Source: UBA5314 sp035560815
Lineage (GTDB): Bacteria; Bacillota; Syntrophomonadia; Syntrophomonadales; Syntrophomonadaceae
Reading direction: 5' to 3'
NCBI GenBank assembly: GCA_035560815.1
Contig: DATMYR010000078.1
Span: 3,463-67,462 of the forward strand
DNA: 64,000 nucleotides
This document shows, piece after piece, positions 27,003 to 36,414 of this stretch. Within the stretch, counting starts at the first letter, position 1, and each line of letters opens with the position of its first letter. The position numbers were made by a program, and so were the translations under genes. Below the pieces are notes generated by a model that saw only the letters and a list, made by a program, of their open reading frames with translations, did not search any database and had not been told where the DNA came from.

Positions 27003-27809
27003 CTATTTGGCTGCTCCGAACCATTTGTCATAAATCTTCTGGTATTCTCCGTTGGCCTTAATCTTGGCCAGGCCGTCGTTGATAACCTTTATTATGGCTG
27101 TATTACCCTTTTTAACAGGGATGCCATATTGAGCGTCGATGGAGAATTCTTCTCCTACCATTTTCACTTTGCCTTTTTCGGCGTTCTTTACATAGTAATC
27201 GGTTACCGGGCGGTCATTAATTACCGCATCGACTCCGCCTTTTTCCAGTTCCATGAAGGCTTCTCCCACAGAGTCAAAGGTCTTCACAGTGGTTTTGGGA
27301 TCCTTCGCTTTGACGGCATCAGATGCTGCTTTGCCTGTGGTTCCAACTTCTGCAGCCAGTCTCTTGCCCTTCAGGTCATCCAGCGACTTGATTGTGGTGT
27401 CATTCTCAGCCACGGCAATAATCAGACCAGCGTTGAAGTAAGGATCACTGAAATCGACCGATTGTTTCCGTTCATCATTGATGGTCATCGCCGATATAGC
27501 ACAGTCAATTTTGCCAGCATTAACAGCGGGAATCAGGGCATCAAAACCGAGACTCTGGATCTGAACTTCGTAGCCTTCCGCAGCGCCGATAGCCCGGATC
27601 AGGTCCATATCGAAACCATCATACTGCCCATTTGCACTACTGGATTCAAAGGGAGGATATGTAGTCTCCGAACCTACTTTCAAAACCTTCTTCGTAGTAT
27701 CAGTTTGCTGGGGTGTTGGGGTTTGCTCTTTTTTGCTGCAGGCGGTCACAGCAAAGGCCATGCCCAGAATCAGGATTGCAGCCAGCACCAAACTTACCGT
27801 TCGTTTCAT
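27003..27809 (-). CDS. Amino-acid ABC transporter substrate-binding lipoprotein
   Basis: A 268-residue SBP family 3 protein. It has a lipoprotein signal peptide (MKRTVSLVLAAILILG to VTAC), so it is diacylglycerol-anchored at Cys24. The ligand-binding fold begins LKVGSETTYPPFE with GFDMDLIRAIG, typical of polar amino-acid binders. It is first in the three-gene transporter operon. The specific amino acid cannot be told. Confidence 0.93.
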   Translation of the reverse strand: MKRTVSLVLAAILILGMAFAVTACSKKEQTPTPQQTDTTKKVLKVGSETTYPPFESSSANGQYDGFDMDLIRAIGAAEGYEVQIQSLGFDALIPAVNAGKIDCAISAMTINDERKQSVDFSDPYFNAGLIIAVAENDTTIKSLDDLKGKRLAAEVGTTGKAASDAVKAKDPKTTVKTFDSVGEAFMELEKGGVDAVINDRPVTDYYVKNAEKGKVKMVGEEFSIDAQYGIPVKKGNTAIIKVINDGLAKIKANGEYQKIYDKWFGAAK

Positions 27810-27859
27810 TGATTAACCACTCCTTTAACTATTTTCGACAACCGTACCCATCTTCGTAC

Positions 27860-27889
27860 ATTATACTTTGTCCACAGAGGAATCGACAA
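27860..27889 (-). promoter_or_regulatory. Predicted promoter of the amino-acid transporter operon
   Basis: Minus-strand TTGTCG (27884-27889), 18-base spacer, TATAAT (27860-27865), about 50 bases before the binding-protein ATG. Confidence 0.6.
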
Positions 27890-28010
27890 CGCAAATATTT
27901 CAAAGTATTTACGAATCTTTTCGGGAAAGATATATTAGTATATGTTGGGATTTATATGGAATTTATTTCAATATCCTCAACCGAAGATAGGATGATGGGG
28001 CGGTTGAAGA

Positions 28011-28901
28011 ATGAATCGATTTAGCAAACGCACCCAAGCAGAACTCTCCATGCTCATGGTGGCATTTATTTGGGGCGCTACCTTTGTCGTGGTAAAAGAC
28101 GCTCTTAGAGATATCGGTCCCTTTCTATTTCTGGGCCTGCGCTTTATTCTGGCTTTTTTGGCTCTGGCCGTGCTCTCTTTTGAAAATATTAGAAAGCTGA
28201 GACCTGGCACCTGGGCATCGGGAGCTCTTCTGGGTCTTTTCCTCTTTATCGGTTATGTGAATCAGACCATAGGCCTGAAATATACCACAGCTTCCAACGC
28301 CGGATTTATCACCGGATTCAGCGTTATTTTGGTGCCCATTATTTATTGTCTGATCAACCGCTGCTGGCCATCCTTCAGAACTGTAGTAACCGTAGTTACT
28401 GCCGCAGCCGGATTGTTCCTGCTCTCCTTCCAAGGAAAGACTTTGTCCCTGGCCCTGGGGGATTTTTTGGTCTTGATCTGCGCTTTTGGTTTTGCGTTTC
28501 ACATCGTTTTTGTTGACCGCTACTCTCACCAACATAATGCAGTAGCCATAACTGGTGTGCAGATTCTTTTCACCGGAGTGCTATGCTTAAGCATCGGATT
28601 GGTGGTAGAGCCCTGGCCGGTCCATTTCAGCGGGCAAGCTCTGCTGGCCATCGCGGTGACAGCCCTTTTGGCTACGGCTCTGGCTTTTTTGGCACAAAAT
28701 TATCTGCAGAAATTCAGCACTCCCACACGCTTTGCCATTGTCCTCACCACCGAACCAGTTTTTGCAGCTGTGACAGCCTATTTCCTGGGCGGTGAAATGC
28801 TAAGCCGACAGGGGATGGCCGGTGGCGGTTTAATCGTTCTCTCCATGCTCATCTCCATCCTGACTCGACGGGAAAAGAACCTGGTCGAAGCCAACGTATA
28901 A
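28011..28901 (+). CDS. DMT-superfamily (EamA) transporter
   Basis: A 296-residue ten-helix transporter made of two EamA repeats. The first repeat opens WGATFVVVKDALRDIGPF and LGLRFILAF, and the second ends near GGEMLSRQGMAGGGLIVL. It probably exports a metabolite or amino acid. GATGGGGCGG and GGTTGAAG upstream give only a weak ribosome-binding site. The following 255 bases (28902-29156) hold no convincing gene. Confidence 0.88.
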   Translation: MNRFSKRTQAELSMLMVAFIWGATFVVVKDALRDIGPFLFLGLRFILAFLALAVLSFENIRKLRPGTWASGALLGLFLFIGYVNQTIGLKYTTASNAGFITGFSVILVPIIYCLINRCWPSFRTVVTVVTAAAGLFLLSFQGKTLSLALGDFLVLICAFGFAFHIVFVDRYSHQHNAVAITGVQILFTGVLCLSIGLVVEPWPVHFSGQALLAIAVTALLATALAFLAQNYLQKFSTPTRFAIVLTTEPVFAAVTAYFLGGEMLSRQGMAGGGLIVLSMLISILTRREKNLVEANV

Positions 28902-29156
28902 AGATCCGTTTTCCATCTTCATTCTTAGCGCCCCTGAATCCACTGCTCTTCCCTCTCTTTAAACCACCCCTGTATGTTTTGCTTCCGGACACAATCTTCT
29001 TCGTCTAATGACCCGTCCACTTTCGTATAGGCCAGAGGTAATCCGGGAAAATTATCATAAATTCCACGCTGAGACCATGATGAGACAGCCTGAAATCTGC
29101 CCCCCTTGCCTGGCGAGTAGAAAAACAACTTTGGTGAAGATTAAGGAGGCGCCCCT

Positions 29157-30188
29157 ATGATATTTGCCTACCATCCGCTGGAAGGCGGCTACCCGGTTCC
29201 CATGCGTCATGTGGGGGCTAACATTCCTTATGAATGGATTATCTATATCCTGATGTTGATTCCCCTATATTTCCTTTTTTATGGCTGCTACCGACATATT
29301 CAGGTATGGAAACAGGGGCAGGGCAAAATCAATCGTGGCGAACAGAGCGGGCCGCGCATCCTTTCCTTGTTAATCAATACCCTGGGTCAGCGTCAGATTA
29401 TTAGGAAGCCTCTGCCTGGTTGGATGCATTTCCTGCTTTTCTGGGGTTTTGTTTTTCTTTTCATTGCTACAGTGGCTTTCGCTATGTGGGATAAAATCGG
29501 TTTTCCCCCTCTTACTGGCCAGTTGTATATAGGAATGTCGTGGGTGGCTGATGTGACGGGTCTTCTGGCCATGGCCGGGGTGTTGGTGCTGGCCATGATC
29601 CGCTATATTCAGCGCCCGGACCGGCTGAATGATTCCAGACCTCTGGATGGCTGGCTGTTAGTGCTCATTTTTTTCGTTCTTCTGGGCGGTTTTATCATCG
29701 AAGGGCTTCGCCTGGCCGCTCAGATCAGGCTAACCCCTACCATGGCACAAATTGCTTATGAAAAAGCCGCTTCACCGGTAGGGTGGGCTTTTTCCGGCCT
29801 ATTCGCCAGCCCCCCTCTCAGCACCATTCTTCTCTGGCACCGCATCGCCTGGTGGTCGCATATGGCCCTGGCTTTCCTTTTTATTGCAGTGATTCCCTAT
29901 ACGAAACTCTGGCACATATTTACCGGCATGTTCAATTATTACGTCCGAGACCTGGGACCCAGTGCCAACCGCATGGTGGAAAATATTGAAGAAGCAGAGA
30001 GTTTCGGGGTGGAGAGTATCGAAGGGTTCACCTGGAAGGATCTGCTCGACCTGGATGCTTGCATTCGCTGCGGACGCTGCCAGGAAAACTGCCCCACCTA
30101 TATGACCGGCAAGGCCCTTAACCCGAAAATAACCCTAATCCAGGCAATGAAAAAGCATATGGATGCCAAGTCATCGCGTTCCCAGTAA
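29157..30188 (+). CDS. NarI-like membrane cytochrome/Fe-S protein, short form of an ETF:quinone-type oxidoreductase
   Basis: A 343-residue protein. The N-terminal two thirds form five to six membrane helices with paired His residues (WWSHMALAFLF, YTKLWHIFTG), as in nitrate-reductase gamma/DUF224-type heme b subunits. A cytoplasmic C-terminus has one ferredoxin motif, CIRCGRCQENCPTY. Related membrane oxidoreductases that take electrons from ETF to menaquinone in syntrophs continue with a second Fe-S motif and CCG domains. Here the gene stops 40 residues after the first motif, and no continuation is visible in the next 150 bases. It may be a compact variant or a truncated relic. Confidence 0.78.
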   Translation: MIFAYHPLEGGYPVPMRHVGANIPYEWIIYILMLIPLYFLFYGCYRHIQVWKQGQGKINRGEQSGPRILSLLINTLGQRQIIRKPLPGWMHFLLFWGFVFLFIATVAFAMWDKIGFPPLTGQLYIGMSWVADVTGLLAMAGVLVLAMIRYIQRPDRLNDSRPLDGWLLVLIFFVLLGGFIIEGLRLAAQIRLTPTMAQIAYEKAASPVGWAFSGLFASPPLSTILLWHRIAWWSHMALAFLFIAVIPYTKLWHIFTGMFNYYVRDLGPSANRMVENIEEAESFGVESIEGFTWKDLLDLDACIRCGRCQENCPTYMTGKALNPKITLIQAMKKHMDAKSSRSQ

Positions 30189-30340
30189 AAAGGCCTTTAG
30201 ATTCCAGGTTAAGCTGCTCAATAAGAAGGTCTCCAAGGCTCCCTCAATTATCCTCCCTTTGCAGGCCAGAAAAATACAATACCCGGGCATAGAGCCAGGG
30301 CGTATGGTTGGATTTATTGTGCAGAGAAGCCGGTTGCAAG

Positions 30341-30634
30341 CTACTCCATACCCAGACGTTCCAATAATTCTTCCTTACGTATACCTTCAATCTGCAATAA
30401 CTTTTGTCGGGAGCTTTCTCCTCGAAGAATGGAGATATTACGGCGGGAAATGTGAAGTTCTGCGGCCAGGAAAGTGAGCAAGGCCTGGTTAGCTTCTCCC
30501 TCCACCGGAGGAGCGGTGAGTCTGACCTTCAGGGCACCTTCCCATTCACCCAGAATCTGATTGCGCGAGGCTTTGGGCTGTACCTTGACTTCCATGCGCA
30601 GGCTGTTTTTTCCCTCGGAGATCCGCAAGGCCAC
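30341..30634 (-). CDS. DUF167 family protein (YggU-like)
   Basis: A 97-residue DUF167 protein: MEVKVQPKASRNQILG, VRLTAPPVEGEANQALLTFLA and the KLLQIEG end. Function unknown. The GTG start overlaps the divIVA stop by one base (TAGTG), with GGAGG upstream, so translation is coupled. Confidence 0.9.
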   Translation of the reverse strand: MALRISEGKNSLRMEVKVQPKASRNQILGEWEGALKVRLTAPPVEGEANQALLTFLAAELHISRRNISILRGESSRQKLLQIEGIRKEELLERLGME

Positions 30635-31131
30635 TACAGGTCCTCCGGTCCGATCTTTTCCAGGCGTTCCATGACTACCTTGATGTCAGCCCCGTAAAAG
30701 AACCCGCTCATTTCCTCAACCTTGCGATGGTTGGTTTCCAGAATTTCCATGTGAGCAGTCATTTGGCCTTTCAATTCAGCATTGAATATGTTGAGGCGTT
30801 TAATAACTTCATGGTACATAGTCATAATATCCGAAATTCTCTTCTTGGTTTCATCCAGCATGAGAGACGCTTCTTTACGGGCATTGCCCTTCAAGTCTTC
30901 GGCAGCCTGTTGGGCCAGAATTAAAGTGTTGTTCATGGTTCCTTCCAGACGTCGATACTTTTGCAGATCGTCTTCCAGCCTCTGAACCTTTTCTTTTAAC
31001 CCAGCATTATCGCTGTAAAGGGTTTCATAATCCTGGGCCAGGCGGCTGATAAACTCCCTCACTTCCTCCTGGTCAAATCCCCTCAAGGATTTACCGAATT
31101 GCTGGCTGCGAATCTCAATCGCTGTTATCAT
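30634..31131 (-). CDS. divIVA: DivIVA-type cell-division/polarity protein
   Basis: A 165-residue coiled-coil protein. The N-terminal lipid-binding region is IEIRSQQFGKSLRGFDQEEVREFISRL, followed by coiled coils to residue 150. It marks curved membrane at septa and poles. It closes the conserved pgeF-yggS-sepF-yggT-divIVA neighbourhood. GGGGAG lies just before the ATG. Confidence 0.92.
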   Translation of the reverse strand: MITAIEIRSQQFGKSLRGFDQEEVREFISRLAQDYETLYSDNAGLKEKVQRLEDDLQKYRRLEGTMNNTLILAQQAAEDLKGNARKEASLMLDETKKRISDIMTMYHEVIKRLNIFNAELKGQMTAHMEILETNHRKVEEMSGFFYGADIKVVMERLEKIGPEDL

Positions 31132-31169
31132 TCTGCTCCCCCCTTGCTCATTGAATTGGCTGCCAATTT

Positions 31170-33101
31170 TTATACTCCGGGCTGCAACTTTACTTGATCA
31201 GGAAGGACTGTGAGCCCGGCTGGGCAAAGACATAGAAGCTCATTTAGATAATCATCTTCTGCCCAAAGCCCATTGGCCAGATTTTCCAGGGCCTTTTGGT
31301 AGATCTTAACGATTTCGATAAGTATTTCATGAGAATACAACTCACCATCAATGCGCACATATCGCAAACCAGCCTTGATCAGGGATGGCAATAAGGACAA
31401 ATTACACAGGTCATAGGGAAAATATACGTAGGTCCGGCATCGATCGTCACTGAAGAGACGGTCATGCTGCCCACATCCGTCCTCTAAATAATAATCCTGA
31501 TGAACACAACTAGCCTGGCAGCCAACTTCCGCATCCCCCTCAGCGAGAACTTCGGCGGATCGGGCCGGGCATATATCGCTGACCATTCCACATAGAGGAC
31601 CGTGCACCAGAGCTTCGATATCCAATCCCGTTTCGGCTAATTCCTGCAGGGCTTGAGGCCCTAGTTCCAGGGAAGCACTTACCCGACTTACGCCCAGTTC
31701 CAAAAGCAAGGAAGCTGCTTCCTGGTTAAGCAAGTTCAGACCGTAGCCTCCATGGACAATATACCCTGTCTCTCGGGCTTCCACCATACTGCCCCAATCA
31801 TTGGCGACGATGCCATCCAATCTTCCCCGTAAGCTATTCAAATCCTGGCGAAATCGTGCCAGGTCTGTCTCGCCAATGATGCGCGGGCTCTCCATGAACA
31901 CCCGCATGCCCATATCATGAGCACGCGCTATTGCCTTCTCCCTGTTTTCCGATCCCCATTGAAAAGGAGATTGACGAAAATTTTCTCCCGGTAAGATGAT
32001 TTGTTTGACACCCATTGTTCCCAGAGCGGCCAGGCTCTCCAAGTCGCCCACCTTGACACTTAACTGGACTGGTGATTGCTGGGCTTCTACAGGCTTAATT
32101 CCTGTATTCTCGCCCTTTGCCAGCCTCGAAGCAGGAAAAGCCTGGCTGACGAAAAAGGGCTCTCGGACACCGCTGGGATCTGTAGCGTCAGCCCCCGGGG
32201 GGCCGGAGAGATTGCCGTTGGTAAAATCCCGAATTCTCCGGGCCCGTAATTGAACCATATCCTGTTCTTGACCTGGATGAGCAGATTTTCGGTCCTGAGC
32301 GCTGTCCAGGGCGTGGCGATAGGCACCAACCAGATGAGATAGATAATCAGCCGGGCGCATCCGTCCTTCAATTTTCAGGGAGCTTACTCCGGCATGAATC
32401 ATAGCGGGCAGGTCGTTAATAACACACAGGTCTTTATAAGCAAGATGATAGAGAAATTTCTGCTCATCTCCGCTCCCGTGCAAGCGATAGCTCCAGCGGC
32501 AGGGCTTTACGCAGCGGCCCCGGTTCCCGCTCTCACCCTTTAGAAAGCTGCTCATATAACATTGCCCGGCATGCGAAACGCAAAGATCCCCATGGGCAAA
32601 AAACTCAATGCCCAGAGTGGTCGAGGAATGAATAGCCTGGATTTCCTCCAGAGTAAGATTCTTGGATAGGATTACGCGTGAAAAACCTATTTCTTCAAAA
32701 AACCGTGCTGCTGCTGAATTGGCCACTCCCATCTGCACACTGGCATGCAGGGGCACATGTAGATTCAACTCCTTATGAAGTCTAACCAGCCCCAGGTCTT
32801 GTACAATGAGGGCATCGACTCCGATTTCCTGAAGAAATAGAAGATACTCTTTAAGCCCTACCAGTTCTTCCGGAAGATAAAGATTATTCACCGTAATATA
32901 AAGCTTTTTCCTGCGTTGGTGCATGTATTGTACAGCACGCTCCAATTCCTGGTCGGAGAAATTATATTCCGGCTTTAGAAGGCGCATATTAAAACCCTTG
33001 CCGCCCAGATATACAGCATCCGCGCCGGCGGCAACAACAGCTTCCAGCACCTCCCACTTTCCTGCAGGTGCCAAGAGCTCAACAAAGGATTCGGGCATCA
33101 T
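31170..33101 (-). CDS. Peptidase U32 family protein
   Basis: A 643-residue U32 protein. It starts VELLAPAGKWEVLEAVVAAGADAVYLGG, has the family signature EFFAHGDLCVSHAGQCYMSS and the cysteine set RGRCVKPCRW, and carries a second, collagenase-like C-terminal half with DUF3656-type features (CPARSAEV, CQASCVHQDYYLEDG). Relatives modify 23S rRNA (RlhA) or act as proteases; which applies here is unclear. Start MMPESF with GGGGAG upstream. Confidence 0.9.
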   Translation of the reverse strand: MMPESFVELLAPAGKWEVLEAVVAAGADAVYLGGKGFNMRLLKPEYNFSDQELERAVQYMHQRRKKLYITVNNLYLPEELVGLKEYLLFLQEIGVDALIVQDLGLVRLHKELNLHVPLHASVQMGVANSAAARFFEEIGFSRVILSKNLTLEEIQAIHSSTTLGIEFFAHGDLCVSHAGQCYMSSFLKGESGNRGRCVKPCRWSYRLHGSGDEQKFLYHLAYKDLCVINDLPAMIHAGVSSLKIEGRMRPADYLSHLVGAYRHALDSAQDRKSAHPGQEQDMVQLRARRIRDFTNGNLSGPPGADATDPSGVREPFFVSQAFPASRLAKGENTGIKPVEAQQSPVQLSVKVGDLESLAALGTMGVKQIILPGENFRQSPFQWGSENREKAIARAHDMGMRVFMESPRIIGETDLARFRQDLNSLRGRLDGIVANDWGSMVEARETGYIVHGGYGLNLLNQEAASLLLELGVSRVSASLELGPQALQELAETGLDIEALVHGPLCGMVSDICPARSAEVLAEGDAEVGCQASCVHQDYYLEDGCGQHDRLFSDDRCRTYVYFPYDLCNLSLLPSLIKAGLRYVRIDGELYSHEILIEIVKIYQKALENLANGLWAEDDYLNELLCLCPAGLTVLPDQVKLQPGV

Positions 33102-33134
33102 AAACTAACTCCCCTAAACATTATTACTATGGAT

Positions 33135-33407
33135 TTACAAATACCTGCCCACCAGGGATTGTACGATTTGGATGACAAAAAACAAAAGAATGGGGGAAAA
33201 GTCAACGGCTCCGGCTAAAGGTATAATCCTTCGAAACGGCGCCATAAAAGGCTCAGTCACATCGTAGACAAATTTTATGATGGGTTGATACGGGTTGTGG
33301 GGAATATAAGACAAAAGGCAGCGAACGACTACCAGCCATTTCAGCACCTCCAGTGCTGTCATCAACAAATCTCCCACACTGAATCTTCCCAGACCAAATA
33401 GTCCCAC
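33135..33407 (-). CDS. yggT: YggT family membrane protein
   Basis: A 90-residue protein with two membrane helices and the YggT segment YIPHNPYQPIIKFVYDVTEPFMAPFRRIIP. It lies in the division cluster, as in many Firmicutes (ylmG). The GTG start at 33407 has GGAGG seven bases upstream. Confidence 0.92.
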   Translation of the reverse strand: MGLFGLGRFSVGDLLMTALEVLKWLVVVRCLLSYIPHNPYQPIIKFVYDVTEPFMAPFRRIIPLAGAVDFSPILLFFVIQIVQSLVGRYL

Positions 33408-33427
33408 CCGGTGTCCTCCAAAAATAC

Positions 33428-34234
33428 CTATTTTTTACCCAGCTCGATAGAACGCTGGAAGGCCTTCTCAATCGCTTGAAAAAAGGCTCCGCGCAGTCCA
33501 TGTTCCTCTAATTGCCTGACCCCGGCAATGGTTGTTCCTGCGGGGGAACAGACCTGCTCGCGCAGGATGGCAGGATGTTCACCGGTGTCCTCCAACATTT
33601 TAATGCTACCGGCTGCCGTTTTCAATACCAATTGGCGAGCGACACTGGAGTCCAGCCCCACCTGCACGGCTGCATTGATCATGGCTTCTACCACCAGGAA
33701 CATATAGGCAGGTCCACTGCCCGAAACGGCAGTAACCGCGTCCATATTTTTTTCCTCCATGAGCAGAGCTATTCCACTTGCGGCAAAAAGATTGGCCGCA
33801 ATGTCCAAATCTTCCGATCTAGTATACTTACCGGGACACAAAGCAGCAACCCCCGAACCTACCAGGCAGGGTGTATTGGGCATAACTCGAACGATTGGCA
33901 CCTCTATTCCCAAGAGGCTTTCCAGGCTGCCGGTTGTGATGCCTGCGGCCACGGAAATAAGTAGTTTTTCTTCGTTCCAGGCAGTTTTCGTCAAGTTCAA
34001 CACCTGAGGAACTTGTTGGGGCTTGACGGCTAGCAGGATGATTCCTGATTTGTGAATCAGTTCCCATTGCTCCAACGCTACGCTGTTGAATTCGGTGGAG
34101 AACAGAGTGGTGCGGGCCGGGTTAACATCATTGACATAGATGTTAGCGATGTCCGGGCAGGAACTGGCCGTGAGACCCTTTAGCAGGGCATAAGCCATTT
34201 TTCCGCATCCGATCACTCCGAGGGAAGAACGCAC
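33428..34234 (-). CDS. proC: Pyrroline-5-carboxylate reductase
   Basis: A 268-residue Rossmann enzyme: LGVIGCGKMAYALLKG at the N-terminus, LLAVKPQQV, RVMPNTPCLVGSG and the C-terminal signature VCSPAGTTIAGVRQLEEHGLRGA. It reduces pyrroline-5-carboxylate to proline. The GTG start overlaps the sepF stop by one base (TAGTG). Confidence 0.95.
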   Translation of the reverse strand: MRSSLGVIGCGKMAYALLKGLTASSCPDIANIYVNDVNPARTTLFSTEFNSVALEQWELIHKSGIILLAVKPQQVPQVLNLTKTAWNEEKLLISVAAGITTGSLESLLGIEVPIVRVMPNTPCLVGSGVAALCPGKYTRSEDLDIAANLFAASGIALLMEEKNMDAVTAVSGSGPAYMFLVVEAMINAAVQVGLDSSVARQLVLKTAAGSIKMLEDTGEHPAILREQVCSPAGTTIAGVRQLEEHGLRGAFFQAIEKAFQRSIELGKK

Positions 34235-34662
34235 TACCGCTCACCCCCGCTTGGATTCCAGAAGTTATGGCGGCGCATAATCGATCCCTTATCCCGGCTG
34301 ATCTCCATATTACTGGGAGCAAAAACGAAAATATTGCTGCCCAGTTGCTGGCAGGTGCCATCCAGGGAATATATGCTGCCACTGAGAAAGTCAATAACCC
34401 GCCGGGCAATGTCCGGTGTCGTGTTTTCAAAACTGATAATCAACTGCTTGCGGTTCTTGAGATGATCAGCTAGAACCTGAACCTCATCGAAAGTCTGTGG
34501 TTCACACATTACCACTTTCATGGTTTTGTTGCTATGAATAGGGACAACGTTATTCATCTGGCGAGAATTAACTTCCGGGCCCGGGGGAAGTGTAATCAAC
34601 TCTTCATGCACTTCTTCCTCGGCAACCCCCAACCAGGACCACACCTTATCTGTCAAACCCAT
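34234..34662 (-). CDS. sepF: Cell-division protein SepF
   Basis: A 142-residue SepF protein: N-terminal amphipathic MGLTDKVWSWLGVAEEE, then KVVMCEPQTFDEVQVLADHLKNRKQLIISFENT and ARRVIDFLSGSIYSLDGTCQQLG. It bridges FtsZ filaments and the membrane. GAGGAGG lies seven bases before the ATG. It lies 63 bases after yggS. Confidence 0.95.
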   Translation of the reverse strand: MGLTDKVWSWLGVAEEEVHEELITLPPGPEVNSRQMNNVVPIHSNKTMKVVMCEPQTFDEVQVLADHLKNRKQLIISFENTTPDIARRVIDFLSGSIYSLDGTCQQLGSNIFVFAPSNMEISRDKGSIMRRHNFWNPSGGER

Positions 34663-34725
34663 AAAAGAACCTCCTCGGTAAAAGATTAGACTACATGATA
34701 TTTATCGAGAATTAGTGTAAAACCC

Positions 34726-35394
34726 TTAATGAAAAATGGCACTGCCAATGCGAACTAGATTGGCTCCTTCTTCAATAGCCACCTGAAAATCCTGCGACAT
34801 TCCCATTGACAGGTATTGCAGATTTACGTGAGCAAAACCTCGAGCACGCACCTTTTCTTGAATATGATACAGTTCGCGGAATATTGGCCGGGCTTCTTCC
34901 GGATCAGTCACCAGTGGAGCAATGGTCATTAATCCCCGGATATGTAAGCTTTCAAGCTGCCCCATGGCATCCAGAAACGCTTCCACGTCACCAGGCTCTA
35001 TTCCAGTCTTCTGCTCTTCCCCGGCTATGTTTACCTGCAGCAGGACGTCCTGATGAACTTCCGAATTTTGTGCCCGGCGGTTCATTTCCTCGGCCAGATT
35101 CCAGCGGTCCAGCGAATGGATCAAAACCGCCCTTCCCACAACATCCTTCACTTTATTGGTTTGCAGCCGGCCAATCATATGCCAGTTGAGTTGTGGAAGT
35201 ATCTCACCTTTGTATTTCAACTCCTGGGGCCGGTTTTCACCGAAATCATGGATTCCCAGAGAAGCCGCCACTCGCACTTCTTCCGTGCCCACGGTCTTGC
35301 TCACCGCCACCAAAGTGATTTGTTCTGCTGCTCGCCCACTGGCTGCCGCGGCAGCTGCAATGCGCGCTCTGATTGTTTCAATCTTCTCCTGCAT
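34726..35394 (-). CDS. yggS: YggS-family PLP-binding protein (PLP homeostasis)
   Basis: A 222-residue alanine-racemase-like single-domain barrel: ITLVAVSKT with the PLP lysine, FGENRPQELKYK, WHMIGRLQTNK and LSMGMSQDFQVAIEEGANLVRIGSAIF. It buffers PLP and affects amino-acid pools. Part of the division cluster (ylmE). Confidence 0.95.
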   Translation of the reverse strand: MQEKIETIRARIAAAAAASGRAAEQITLVAVSKTVGTEEVRVAASLGIHDFGENRPQELKYKGEILPQLNWHMIGRLQTNKVKDVVGRAVLIHSLDRWNLAEEMNRRAQNSEVHQDVLLQVNIAGEEQKTGIEPGDVEAFLDAMGQLESLHIRGLMTIAPLVTDPEEARPIFRELYHIQEKVRARGFAHVNLQYLSMGMSQDFQVAIEEGANLVRIGSAIFH

Positions 35395-35415
35395 GTCATC
35401 GCTCCGGTTCTCTGA

Positions 35416-36360
35416 TTATCGAACCACGTCTTTCATGTCCAGTATATCCGGGTTACTGACTACAATATCACCGGCATCCAGACCCGTAACCAGGGCTTGT
35501 TTTTCCCCGACCGCGGTTACATTTATCGATTTTTCGTATATCCTGTCTTTACGTAAACAGTATACTCTTTTTTCTTGTCCAACACTAATCACTGATGAGC
35601 CGGGAACCAAAAGACCGGGGCTGCTGTCCCTTTCCAGTTCAACATCCAGGTAGCGGCACCCCGCAAGTGACTGACAAAAGGTATCCATTTTCAATTGTAG
35701 CAGAACCGGGGGGTCCAGGCGGATATCCTCAACTACAGCCTGTCCAATTTTTTCTCCCTGGGAGAAAACAATCACCGCATCTCCCGGTTGAATTGTTACC
35801 GTCTCATCGGCCGATGAAATTCTAGCTATAATCGTAGTATTATGGAGGTTATCGATCACCTTGCATACATTCTGCCCCGTTTCGGCAGCCATCTCTGGGG
35901 CTGTGCTCCGGGGCTGGTAAGAAAACTCATCAGGTCCCATGGCAGTTAAAGATAGGTTTTTCAGAACCTTTTCCAATCCATCCACCCGGGTCGTAAAGAT
36001 GCCGGTGCAGGGAGATCTTACTGGCAGAGGAGTCTGTCCGCTGCGGACCAGGTAACCGAGTTCCTGGCCTTTGCGCACCTTCTCCCCTTCCCTCACCAGG
36101 TTTTCAAAACGCCCCTGAACAGGAGCCGCCACCGGCCACTCCATATTAAGGACCAGAGCACGGGCCGTCAGGTACTCAGGAAGCACACCCTCCTGCACCA
36201 CAGCCATAGTCACCCGCTGTTTTTTTATATGATCGATAATTTGAAGACCGAGCCGGTAGCATATAGGTGCAATAAATCCGAGAAGAATAAAACTGGCAAG
36301 CAAGCTAAGAATCAGTTCGCGTTTCTGACGGCGGCCCGCCCTTTCTCTGCGCAGCGACAT
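35416..36360 (-). CDS. HlyD-like membrane-anchored adaptor protein
   Basis: A 314-residue protein with one N-terminal helix (LILSLLASFILLGFIAPICY) and a split biotinyl-lipoyl-like domain (VAAPVQGRFENLVREGEKV...VRSPCTGIF), typical of HlyD/RND adaptor folds. Homologues recur beside yggS/sepF in Clostridia. Its partner is unknown. No transporter lies next to it. Confidence 0.78.
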   Translation of the reverse strand: MSLRRERAGRRQKRELILSLLASFILLGFIAPICYRLGLQIIDHIKKQRVTMAVVQEGVLPEYLTARALVLNMEWPVAAPVQGRFENLVREGEKVRKGQELGYLVRSGQTPLPVRSPCTGIFTTRVDGLEKVLKNLSLTAMGPDEFSYQPRSTAPEMAAETGQNVCKVIDNLHNTTIIARISSADETVTIQPGDAVIVFSQGEKIGQAVVEDIRLDPPVLLQLKMDTFCQSLAGCRYLDVELERDSSPGLLVPGSSVISVGQEKRVYCLRKDRIYEKSINVTAVGEKQALVTGLDAGDIVVSNPDILDMKDVVR

Positions 36361-36414
36361 GCATATACCCCATTCCGGGGGGCGGCGGCGCCACCCCCGG
36401 GATAAAAACCGGAT

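Noticed and set aside
28925..29128. 67-residue minus-strand frame with a charged C-terminus
   Set aside because: Starts with TTG without a ribosome-binding site, no recognisable family, and lies in a short intergenic gap; kept out as a probable chance frame or relic.
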